From NCBI GenBank assembly GCA_003153585.1, contig PLZZ01000068.1:9620-16837 (forward strand): a stretch of DNA of 7,218 nucleotides. The letters are read 5' to 3'. Each line of letters starts with the position of its first letter. Position 1 is the stretch's first letter. Under the pieces are notes generated by a model. It did no database searches. It saw only the letters and a program-made list of their open reading frames with translations, and was not told where the DNA came from. The translations under genes were made by a program, and so were the position numbers. Origin of the DNA: Acidobacteriota bacterium. GTDB lineage: Bacteria; Acidobacteriota; Terriglobia; Acidiferrales; UBA7541. Below are positions 1 to 6,206 of the stretch, piece by piece.

Positions 1-686
1 AGCAGTTTCGCGAAGCCGCTGGACACAGAGCCGTCGGCCGCAAGGTCGGTTATGCGAACAAGGCCATGTGGCGCGTCCTCAAACTCGAGACCCTGGTTTG
101 GGCCCACATGTACGACGACACGGTGCATTATGCTGAAACCAACTCCGCCACGCTGTCGTTCCCGCATCCGCGTTCGTTGAAGATCGAACCGGAAATTATT
201 TTTGGTTTGAAAGCGCCGGTCACAGGCGAAAGCTCTGACGCCGCTGCTGCGCTTGCGTCCTCGGATTGGCTAGCGCTTGGATTCGAAATCATCGACTGTC
301 CTTTTCCGGACTGGAAGTTTCAGCCCAGTGATTTCGTGGCGTCTTTCGGGCTTCACGCCGCGCTCGTGGTTGGCGAGAGGATACAGGTGCGGCCCGACCT
401 CATTGCGACGCTAGTGGACGAGCTGCCGCGTTTTAAAGTGCGAATGTCGAAGAGTGGAGAGATCGTGGAAGAAGGATCCGGAAGAAATTCTTTGAAGAGC
501 CCCGCGCTATGTCTGGCGGAGCTCGGGGCCGCTATTACCCGCCGCTTTCCCTCCCATCCCTTGAGCGCGGGAGAAATTGTCAGCTCCGGCACACTCACCG
601 CCGGGCATCTGACCGGCAAAGGCGACCTGTGGACCGCTGAGGTCGAGGGAATCTTTCTGCCTGCCCTGGCTCTGCGCCTCGCTTAA
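1..686 (+). CDS. 2-keto-4-pentenoate hydratase family protein (5' end outside window)
   Basis: The frame is already open at base 3 and stays open to TAA at 684-686, giving 227 visible residues against a usual length of about 260. The ATG at 66 is therefore internal and the true start lies upstream of the window. It begins in the conserved GRKVGYANKAMW stretch, followed by VWAHMYDDTV. The putative metal-binding acids of the hydratase family are present: the EPE pair (codons 186-194) and the Glu of GFEIIDC (codon 285-287). A GLHAALVVGE segment and a C-terminal SAGEIVSSGTLT segment follow. Enzymes of this family (FAH fold, MhpD-like) add water to 2-hydroxy-dienoates in meta-cleavage pathways for aromatics; close relatives are 4-oxalocrotonate decarboxylases, so the exact reaction is open. 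It is cytoplasmic as far as seen. No partner genes of a degradation pathway are visible, and no clear terminator follows. Confidence 0.85.
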   Translation, partial: QFREAAGHRAVGRKVGYANKAMWRVLKLETLVWAHMYDDTVHYAETNSATLSFPHPRSLKIEPEIIFGLKAPVTGESSDAAAALASSDWLALGFEIIDCPFPDWKFQPSDFVASFGLHAALVVGERIQVRPDLIATLVDELPRFKVRMSKSGEIVEEGSGRNSLKSPALCLAELGAAITRRFPSHPLSAGEIVSSGTLTAGHLTGKGDLWTAEVEGIFLPALALRLA

Positions 687-795
687 ATGATTGCGTAAAT
701 ATTTCCGCGCTCTGCTTTTCCTAGAAGCGGACACTTCCTGTGCTAATTTCAGATTTGGAATATCTCGTTCAAATCGCATAAATCTCACAATAAGC

Positions 796-824
796 TTGAC
801 ACCCCCCAGGGGCTATGCTAACAG
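796..824 (+). promoter_or_regulatory. sigma70-type promoter for the porin gene
   Basis: A perfect -35 TTGACA (796-801) is followed after 17 bases by TAACAG (819-824). TAACAG matches only three of six consensus positions but is preceded by TGC, which makes an extended -10 (TGnTAACAG). The start of transcription would be near 831, leaving a leader of about 175 nt before the porin ATG. The spacer contains the short palindrome CCCCAGGGG (804-812). The match was read by eye and not scored against a model. Confidence 0.55.
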
Positions 825-876
825 CGTCCCTGCTTTTTGCAAAAAAACTGGTTCGATTAGCGGACCACTACGCCAA

Positions 877-889
877 GTTCGTCACGAAC
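877..889. promoter_or_regulatory. GTTCG-TCA-CGAAC palindrome, possible operator
   Basis: This is a 13-base dyad with perfect arms (GTTCG 877-881, CGAAC 885-889; the pairing extends to six bases around C883). It lies about 45 bases downstream of the predicted transcription start, a position where a bound dimeric regulator could block elongation. Extra copies of the half-site occur at 851-855, 923-927 and 963-967. The binding protein is unknown, and chance cannot be excluded. Confidence 0.25.
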
Positions 890-1007
890 CAAGACAATTT
901 GGAGCTTAAGCAATCCGGGTGGGTTCGATTAACTGCTGGGATCGTGCCGATGACGGCCGTCGCGAACCTGCAGTGTGCTTTGAAAAATCTCTGCGTAAAG
1001 GATAATT

Positions 1008-2666
1008 ATGCGCTCGCCAAAATTGTGGTGTGTGCTCCTGGCTTTGTTTTGCATCGCTCCTGGTCCGCTAGCCTTTGCTCAGAGCGCGAAGCCATCCGAC
1101 GACCCTACGCAGTCGAAATCAACGCCTAAGGTTGCGACCGAAGACGAGGTTCAGCAACTGCGCCGTGAGGTCGCGGAGCTCAAGGCGCAGATTCAGCGCC
1201 TCGTCGAAGCCAGCGCCGTGGCGCAGGGCGGCCCTGCACGCTTGGTGCAGACCAACGCTGTGGCTAGCTCCAATCCCGATGTTTCAGCGCCCGTCGCTAC
1301 CCCGGCGGCTCCCGCGGCCGCTGGCTCGAACGCAGACGTCTCAGCGCCCGCGGCCACATCCGCGGACATCGACGCTCTACAAAAAGAGATCAACGTTCTT
1401 CAGACCAAGGCCAACGACGTTCCCCCGGCAACCGCGGGCTGGAACGGCGAGCACTTTTTCTTGAGGAGTTCCGACGGCAACTTCCAGGTCATGCCCGTCG
1501 GCTACCTGGATGCGCAATATACTTTCTACAAAGGCGACGGCGCACCTTCGGACACTTTTAACATCACGCGTGCCCGGTTCGGCGTTCAAGGTAACTACGG
1601 GAAGCAACTCGACTATGCTTTCCTGTTCGAGACAGCCTCCGCTCTTACAATCCGTGACGCCTATCTGGATTTCAAGCCTTGGGACGCTTTCAAGATCATG
1701 GGCGGCCAGTACAAAGTGCCTTTCTCCATGGAAGTCGGAACCGCTGACACCTCCGTTGAGTTCTATAATCGCTCCATCATCTCCGTACTTTACCCGGATG
1801 CCGGGGGGGCTTTCCGCGCTCCCGGAGTTGACGTCCACGGTGATTTGTTTGGAGGTCGCGCGCAGTACTGGGCTGGCATTTTCAATGGACAAGGTCTCCT
1901 GACAAACGGGACTACGAATGAGCCCGAAGTTGTCGGCAGGGTCCGCTTCTCTCCGTGGCTGCAATCCGACAGCCACTGGCTGAAGGGTTTTTCATTCGGC
2001 GGTTCGGCCGAGCATAGCCGATCCAAGGGTCTCGCGAACGAACAGAGCTTCAGCGGTGTCTTGAACGACGGCACTTACAATTTCTTTCCGCAGTTCCGGA
2101 TCAATGGTGGTGTCGAGCGATACAACGGGTTTTTCTCGTGGTTCAGTGGGCCGTTGGGTATTCGCGGAGAATACGCTCAACTCCTGCAGAAGCGCAGCAA
2201 CATTGGCTCGCTAGCAACCGGAGGCATCGGATTCGATTCTCTTCCGGGCGTTGAAGGCAAGGGTGCGTACATATCGGCCACGTATTTACTGACCGGAGAA
2301 CGCGAACCGGAAAATGCCATTCCGCGCGTAAAGCACCCGGTAATTGGTCCTAATTCTCCCGGAGAATCGGGAGGCCCGGGTTGGGGTGCTTGGGCAGTGA
2401 AGATCCGCTATGCCTGGCTGGAGGGGAAAGCTCCGGGAGCAACTTGTGATGCCACCACGATCCCGTCCTGTCCGATCACGCCGGTAATCTCCCCGGCCTT
2501 TAGCGATCACACCGATCAGCTCACTGTGGGATTCAACTGGTATCTCAATTATTGGGTTCTCGTGAAGTCAGATTTCAACTTGAATCAACTCAAGAACCCG
2601 AGCGTTCAGGGCATTTTGCCCCGCAATTACTTTGTGTTTATTGAGGGTATTCAGTTTCGGTTTTGA
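1008..2666 (+). CDS. OprO/OprP-type (phosphate-selective) outer-membrane porin
   Basis: The 552-residue product is a predicted outer-membrane beta-barrel for passive entry of small anions. The start is set by AAAGGA at 997-1002, five bases before ATG. Residues 1-24 are a signal peptide ending AFA, before Q25. Residues about 45-70 (EDEVQQLRREVAELKAQIQR) form a heptad-like coiled coil. An Ala/Pro/Ser linker with a repeat follows (88-117), then a second short helix (119-137). The barrel begins near 147 with GEHFFLRSSDGNFQVMPVGY and carries Porin_O_P-type signatures: TFNITRARFGVQG, IRDAYLDFKPWDAFKIMGGQYKVPF in two steps, and EFYNRS. It ends on alternating aromatic residues with terminal Phe (FIEGIQFRF), the usual outer-membrane assembly signal. 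Cys480 and Cys488 may form a disulfide in a loop. Phosphate as substrate is known for OprP/OprO but is only inferred here; no Pho box was recognised. Probably co-transcribed with the next gene. Confidence 0.88.
   Translation: MRSPKLWCVLLALFCIAPGPLAFAQSAKPSDDPTQSKSTPKVATEDEVQQLRREVAELKAQIQRLVEASAVAQGGPARLVQTNAVASSNPDVSAPVATPAAPAAAGSNADVSAPAATSADIDALQKEINVLQTKANDVPPATAGWNGEHFFLRSSDGNFQVMPVGYLDAQYTFYKGDGAPSDTFNITRARFGVQGNYGKQLDYAFLFETASALTIRDAYLDFKPWDAFKIMGGQYKVPFSMEVGTADTSVEFYNRSIISVLYPDAGGAFRAPGVDVHGDLFGGRAQYWAGIFNGQGLLTNGTTNEPEVVGRVRFSPWLQSDSHWLKGFSFGGSAEHSRSKGLANEQSFSGVLNDGTYNFFPQFRINGGVERYNGFFSWFSGPLGIRGEYAQLLQKRSNIGSLATGGIGFDSLPGVEGKGAYISATYLLTGEREPENAIPRVKHPVIGPNSPGESGGPGWGAWAVKIRYAWLEGKAPGATCDATTIPSCPITPVISPAFSDHTDQLTVGFNWYLNYWVLVKSDFNLNQLKNPSVQGILPRNYFVFIEGIQFRF
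1269..1358 (+). repeat. degenerate 19-residue duplication in the porin linker
   Basis: Within the porin gene, residues 88-98 (SNPDVSAPVAT) recur at residues 107-117 as SNADVSAPAAT, a period of 19 codons. The intervening sequence is Ala/Pro-rich. The nucleotide copies differ at several wobble positions, so the duplication is not recent. It lengthens the flexible linker between the N-terminal coiled coil and the barrel. Confidence 0.5.
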
Positions 2667-2797
2667 TCGGGTCTTGAGTGCTCTGGATGATCAGGCTGCT
2701 AGTTAGTATTAGGACCGGCAGAAGCGAATCCAGGAGTGCGGCGGACCCATTGGACAGTCTTTCTTGAAATTTTAGTTCGGCCTCCGGCCGATTTCGT

Positions 2798-2803
2798 AGG
2801 AGG
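2798..2803 (+). promoter_or_regulatory. Shine-Dalgarno AGGAGG fixing the start at 2811
   Basis: A full AGGAGG lies seven bases before the ATG at 2811. The open frame extends upstream to an ATG at 2736, but that one has no comparable site, and starting there would put about 25 residues in front of the signal peptide. A small hairpin (TCGGCC, TCC, GGCCGA; 2777-2791) ends six bases before this site. Confidence 0.75.
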
Positions 2804-2810
2804 AAATTTG

Positions 2811-4778
2811 ATGAAACCGAAAATGCTTCCACTTCTATCCCTCGTCGCTCTGCTCGGAGTGATGTTCATCTCCAACAGTTGCAGCAGCAGCTCCAAGAAC
2901 TGTCCTGTCTGCGGCACCGACAAGAACGGGACGATTGGTTTGATTGATGTCATGCTTGTGCCGGAACACAATCCCAATGGCGAGCCCGGCGGGCCTTTCA
3001 ATATTTTTGACATTAGCTGGGTAGATCCGGTCAACCGTCTTTATTACGTGTCTGATCGCGTCGGTCTCGACGTCCCCGTCTTCAGCACGACTTCCAACAT
3101 CGCGTTGTGGGCCATCGGCGGACAGAACTCGATAGCCGAGGCGGGGAATAATAGCAGCCTCTGCTGGGTGGATCCTACGAGCGGGGAAACCATTCCTCCC
3201 GTCACAAGCGGCCTGGGCAACTACACTCGGTTTGGTTGCAAGACAGATGGCTTCCGCCTTCCAGGCGGTTTTGGCCCCAACGGCAACTTCGGCGGATTTG
3301 TGGGAGGCCAATGCTGTGCTTCCCGCTCCAACAACTTGAACCCGCTCTCAGGTCCGAATGGCAATGAGATTTCGGGCGATGGAAATTTCCTCTTTGTCGG
3401 GAATGGCAGCTCGCAAGTTGAGGTATTCGACCTGGCTCCAATGATTTCAAGCGGCTACACAGCGCCGCCCGTGTTGACCGCCACCATAGTAACTGGCACG
3501 TCTCCCGACTATGACGGTCCCAACGGCATCGTCCCATGCCAGGGTTCCGCAAATGGAAGAGCCTTTTCTGACCCGACCTGTGGCGACCTCCGCGGCGATG
3601 AAATTGCTACTACTGGTTCCGTCGTAACTTTCCCACAGGACGGTTCCTCGCGTTATCTCTTTGCCGTAATCAATGGCGACCCGGGACTTCCCTTCGTCAC
3701 CATCGTTGACGCCACCGCGATCGTGACCAGAACCGGAACCGACGCGCAACAACATTGTCTCCCTTATTCTCAAGTCACGGACCCCACCGCTACAGATCCC
3801 TTCAGCCCGGGTATTAGCACCTATGTCTCCGGACCTGGCGGTAACTCAATCACAACATTGTTTCCGGCTAACTATGCCTCCTGCATCCTTGGCCAAATCT
3901 ACTACGACGGCGCAGCCCAAAATGACGACACCGTGTTGATTGATGACGGAGGCGTGAACGGCGCGAATGGATTTGTCTGTCCCGATCCCTCTCTCCAATT
4001 TTTCAGTTCTACGCCCGGCGTCGCCGGCGCGAGCGTCCCGTCCGGCGCTTCCGGCCATGCGGCTGGTTTCAATCCGGATGTTGCTTGCCATCACGGCCCG
4101 CAGCTCACTGCAACCACTTCGACCCAAGCTGGTGGAGTCTTCTGCCCGGCTGGTCCCGGCACGCCACCGGGCTGCGTTGGTGCCATATCCCCGGCAGGGC
4201 TGGGGGGGATGATATTTTATCCCGCCACTAGCATGTTCCTTCTGACCAACGGAAATTCGACGCCGGACATTACCGTTGGCAGCGTGGATGTAATTGATCC
4301 CCTCCACCAAATTACCCTTCCGGGCGGTGGCACTGCATTTGTCCCGGTGATCGTCAACAGTTTTCCCGTGCCTAATTGCATGCCCACAGGTTTGAATCTT
4401 GGGCCTGGCACGGATGTCCTGGTGGGTTGCGCCGATCATGATGGACGCGCGTTCGCGCCATCCTCCGTCATTATCAACGGCACCACCGGCGCGATCCTTA
4501 CTGTCATCAACAATGTCGGTTTCGTGGATGAGACCTGGTACAACCCCGGCGACAACAACTACTACCTGGCGGCTCGCGACATGCCCTCCGGCCCGGTTCT
4601 CGGCGTCATCAATGCCGGGAGCAGACAGTGGCTGCAGAACGTCCCCACAAACGGCAACGCCCACAGCGTCGCGGCCGATCCGAAGAACAATCACATCTTC
4701 GTGCCGCTTCCCTCGGGCGGTCCCAATTGTGAAACCGTCGCCGCAGATGGCTGCGTCGGTGTGTATGCGGCGCAGTAA
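2811..4778 (+). CDS. cysteine-rich beta-propeller-like probable lipoprotein
   Basis: I do not recognise a named family. The 655-residue product starts with KPK and a hydrophobic stretch (residues 6-20), then SNSC-SSSS. Cys24 is a plausible lipidation site, although the lipobox is not canonical. The rest reads as repeated beta units of the YVTN/NHL propeller style, roughly at 68-96 (DPVNRLYYVSD), 184-211 (GDGNFLFVGNGSSQVEVFD), 265-303, 463-501, 525-563, 572-612 (YNPGDNNYYLAARD) and 617-655 (AADPKNNHIFV). About seven units would close a seven-bladed propeller; this count is by eye. It has 19 cysteines, including CPVC at 31-34 and CC at 168-169. There is no CxxCH haem motif. Such proteins usually act as envelope binding scaffolds. 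It follows the porin by 144 bases on the same strand and is closed by a terminator, so joint expression is likely. Its ligand is unknown. Confidence 0.7.
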   Translation: MKPKMLPLLSLVALLGVMFISNSCSSSSKNCPVCGTDKNGTIGLIDVMLVPEHNPNGEPGGPFNIFDISWVDPVNRLYYVSDRVGLDVPVFSTTSNIALWAIGGQNSIAEAGNNSSLCWVDPTSGETIPPVTSGLGNYTRFGCKTDGFRLPGGFGPNGNFGGFVGGQCCASRSNNLNPLSGPNGNEISGDGNFLFVGNGSSQVEVFDLAPMISSGYTAPPVLTATIVTGTSPDYDGPNGIVPCQGSANGRAFSDPTCGDLRGDEIATTGSVVTFPQDGSSRYLFAVINGDPGLPFVTIVDATAIVTRTGTDAQQHCLPYSQVTDPTATDPFSPGISTYVSGPGGNSITTLFPANYASCILGQIYYDGAAQNDDTVLIDDGGVNGANGFVCPDPSLQFFSSTPGVAGASVPSGASGHAAGFNPDVACHHGPQLTATTSTQAGGVFCPAGPGTPPGCVGAISPAGLGGMIFYPATSMFLLTNGNSTPDITVGSVDVIDPLHQITLPGGGTAFVPVIVNSFPVPNCMPTGLNLGPGTDVLVGCADHDGRAFAPSSVIINGTTGAILTVINNVGFVDETWYNPGDNNYYLAARDMPSGPVLGVINAGSRQWLQNVPTNGNAHSVAADPKNNHIFVPLPSGGPNCETVAADGCVGVYAAQ

Positions 4779-4804
4779 TTGAAACCTTGGAAGTGATTTC
4801 GAAG

Positions 4805-4846
4805 CGAAGCCCGAATTTGCATCAGCAGATTCGGGCTCCGTTTTTT
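4805..4846 (+). terminator. strong rho-independent terminator after the porin/propeller unit
   Basis: The arm AGCCCGAAT (4808-4816) pairs perfectly with ATTCGGGCT (4829-4837). The stem continues inward through a T-G wobble and TGC/GCA to an ATCA tetraloop (4821-4824), for 13 pairs in all. Outside one A/C mismatch two more pairs form (4805-4806 with 4839-4840). Six T residues follow at 4841-4846. The T-run is only on the plus-strand side, so the element ends the plus-strand unit and not the convergent gene that stops at 4860. Confidence 0.92.
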
Positions 4847-4859
4847 CCGGGCGGCGGAC

Positions 4860-5351
4860 CTAACGGACAGCGGTCTCTTGATAGCGCATCATTTTCCATT
4901 CCCCGTCACGGTTGGTCCAAAGTTCGCCGATGAAAACTCTTTTGAAACGGGCGGCCGAACCTTTGGGGAATTGCATGGTGCTTTCGTAAGTAACGAAAGC
5001 GTAGTGGGGCCCGAGCTGCTGCACCTGGAAAAACTGAAGCAGATAATCGGTGTACATGCTGTGCTCGACTTCGAAGAGGACATGAAGCTTGGCATGTTCG
5101 CCATCGCCGTCCGCTTCCACGGCCTGGAAGTCGTCGGTGAGAAACGCGGCGTACCTGTTTTTGTCCCGGTTTTTGAATGCTTCCCACGCGGCTCTTACCT
5201 TCGCTTCGAGCAAGTCGGCGAGCTTGGGCTGAGCCGTCGCACTCTTTGACGGCGTGGTCTGGACCGCTTTGTCCGCCGCCGCGGGTTGCTGCGCGGATGC
5301 AAAACAGGGCAGCGCGAGCGCGATACATGAACATAGAATCCAATTTCGCAT
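4860..5351 (-). CDS. secreted NTF2-like (SnoaL/DUF4440-type) protein
   Basis: The product has 163 residues from the ATG at 5351. Residues 1-20 form a signal peptide (hydrophobic WILCSCIALALPCF, cleavage likely after ASA before QQ), so the protein is exported. A Ala/Gln/Ser/Thr-rich spacer follows to about residue 43. Then comes a cone-like alpha+beta NTF2 domain: a first helix KVRAAWEAFKNRDKNRYAAF, LTDDFQAVEADG, and strands HYAFVTYESTMQF, FKRVFIGELW and GEWKMMRYQ. Members of this superfamily are small-ligand binders or enzymes; many secreted ones have no known function, and none can be assigned here. The frame is open further upstream to 5525, but GAGGAGG (5357-5363) and a promoter at 5380-5408 place the start at 5351. 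It converges with the propeller gene and diverges from the gene at 5580. Confidence 0.78.
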   Translation of the reverse strand: MRNWILCSCIALALPCFASAQQPAAADKAVQTTPSKSATAQPKLADLLEAKVRAAWEAFKNRDKNRYAAFLTDDFQAVEADGDGEHAKLHVLFEVEHSMYTDYLLQFFQVQQLGPHYAFVTYESTMQFPKGSAARFKRVFIGELWTNRDGEWKMMRYQETAVR

Positions 5352-5356
5352 CTCTT

Positions 5357-5362
5357 CCTCCT
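5357..5362 (-). promoter_or_regulatory. Shine-Dalgarno AGGAGG fixing the start at 5351
   Basis: Reading the minus strand, AGGAGG ends five bases before the ATG at 5351. It selects this start over longer in-frame possibilities, which would bury the signal peptide inside the protein. Confidence 0.75.
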
Positions 5363-5379
5363 CGACTGAGGCGCCGCAA

Positions 5380-5408
5380 ATCTTACAAGCCTCGCGCTTG
5401 GCAGTCAA
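5380..5408 (-). promoter_or_regulatory. sigma70-type promoter for the NTF2-like gene
   Basis: On the minus strand, TTGACT (5403-5408, five of six consensus bases) and TAAGAT (5380-5385, four of six) are separated by exactly 17 bases. Transcription would begin near 5373, giving a short leader of about 22 nt that contains the Shine-Dalgarno site. This agrees with the start chosen at 5351. Read by eye, not scored. Confidence 0.6.
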
Positions 5409-5579
5409 AGCAGAGTTCGTTACACGCGCAGCGGCGTATTTCGTCGGACTCCGCTTGTCGGGTTGCTGTTCTCGGCGCTCTTGGCTACCATGAGGCTTCT
5501 CGACGGATGTGGTTGCATTCGGCACAATCGCGCTGCCTGATTTACGAATTCCGCCGAAACCTTACAGGGAGTTGAAACC

Positions 5580-6152
5580 ATGAAACCTGTCCCATTGCTT
5601 CTGCTCGTGCCGCTTGCGTTCGCGTCGTTCGGATTCTCAGCGATGACGCCCCAACAGCCCTCATCGGCGCATGTGTGGCGGCAATCTCAAAACACGACCG
5701 CCCGTGGGACTCCCTACACTCGATTTACTTTGGCCGGAAAATTCCTTAAAGCTCCACAGGGTGATGTCTCTAATCGTCCTGCCTTCGTGCTGGACTGCGC
5801 CCCCGGTAGCGGAACTCGCAAGGGCAAGTTCGCAGCCGCGAATCTCCTCATCGGTACCGCGATGAAGATTGACTACGTCGAGCCTCAAGAAATCCACGGA
5901 ACGTCTTACTACCCAAAGATCTCCGTTCGATATCGCATCGACGATGCTAAAGAAGAGGCAGAAAAATGGTCTCCGGGAACGGATAAGACTTCTGCCACCA
6001 TCCCTAAAGATTGGCTGAAGAAAATACTTCGCGCGCACACCGTGGAAATAACTGCGGAGGATGACCGTGGATCGCAACTCGAAATGCAGTTTGACATGCC
6101 CAACTCGCCGCCCGTTGAAGACGCCTGCAGTGTGGATAATCCCAAGAAGTGA
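5580..6152 (+). CDS. secreted protein of unknown function, possibly TagO/VasI-like
   Basis: The 190-residue product starts at ATG 5580 with AGGGAG (5566-5571) eight bases upstream. Residues 1-21 are a signal peptide (KPVPLLLLVPLAFASFGFSA). The mature part has RFTLAGKFLKAP, PAFVLDC (Cys73), a KIDYVEPQ segment, KISVRYRIDD (about 114-122), EKWSPGTDKTSATIP (129-142), a helix DWLKKILRAHTVEI (144-157), LEMQFDMPN and finally VEDAC (Cys183). The order 'target-strand with Cys, VxYRxDD, W..xTD.., FLKKL-like helix, FD, terminal Cys' recalls the periplasmic TagO/VasI proteins linked to type VI secretion. The similarity was judged from memory and is weak, and no secretion genes are nearby. The two cysteines may form a disulfide. 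No clear promoter was found in front of it. Confidence 0.7.
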   Translation: MKPVPLLLLVPLAFASFGFSAMTPQQPSSAHVWRQSQNTTARGTPYTRFTLAGKFLKAPQGDVSNRPAFVLDCAPGSGTRKGKFAAANLLIGTAMKIDYVEPQEIHGTSYYPKISVRYRIDDAKEEAEKWSPGTDKTSATIPKDWLKKILRAHTVEITAEDDRGSQLEMQFDMPNSPPVEDACSVDNPKK

Positions 6153-6206
6153 TTGGAACGGCTAAAAGCCATCTTCAAGGATTTTAGACAAACAGATTCG
6201 TTCCTT

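Larger units (their letters stand above)
687..1007. other. 321-base intergenic region and porin leader
   Basis: No convincing gene lies here. Short open frames exist (for example from the ATG at 815), but that ATG falls inside the predicted -10 region and the frame runs into the porin gene. The segment holds a dyad at 752-775 (GATTTG, 12 bases, CAAATC), a promoter at 796-824, a TTTTTGCAAAAA palindrome at 834-845, a GTTCGTCACGAAC palindrome at 877-889, a direct repeat GGTTCGATTA at 850-859 and 922-931, and the porin Shine-Dalgarno site AAAGGA at 997-1002. No intrinsic terminator with a T-run was found for the upstream hydratase gene. Confidence 0.6.

Noticed and set aside
704..731. Inverted repeat TCCGC/GCGGA after the hydratase gene, considered as a terminator
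   Set aside because: Only five pairs around an 18-base loop, and no T-run follows.
922..931. GGTTCGATTA resembling a tRNA T-loop (GGTTCGAxTCC)
   Set aside because: The flanks do not form the T-stem, acceptor or anticodon arms; no tRNA is present.
980..1008. TTGAAA with TAATTA 17 bases on, just before the porin ATG, as a promoter
   Set aside because: Transcription would start inside the coding sequence and lose the ribosome site.
815..1129. Open plus-strand frame starting in the porin promoter region
   Set aside because: Its ATG lies within the predicted -10 area and the frame overlaps the porin start by over 100 bases. It has no Shine-Dalgarno site.
1377..1976. Open minus-strand frame (199 codons) opposite the porin gene
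   Set aside because: It is a shadow of the porin frame, with no ribosome site, signal or motif.
2674..2709. TTGAGT and TAGTAT as a separate promoter for the propeller gene
   Set aside because: The spacing is 24 bases, and no well-spaced -10 element was found.
3846..4694. Long open frame (282 codons) antisense to the propeller gene
   Set aside because: It lies wholly inside a well-supported gene with a ribosome site and terminator. Its translation is low-complexity and without recognisable domains; GC-rich codon use commonly opens such shadow frames.
5352..5525. N-terminal extension of the NTF2-like gene up to an ATG at 5525
   Set aside because: It would run through the predicted promoter and place a clear signal peptide in the middle of the protein, while a strong ribosome site stands before 5351.
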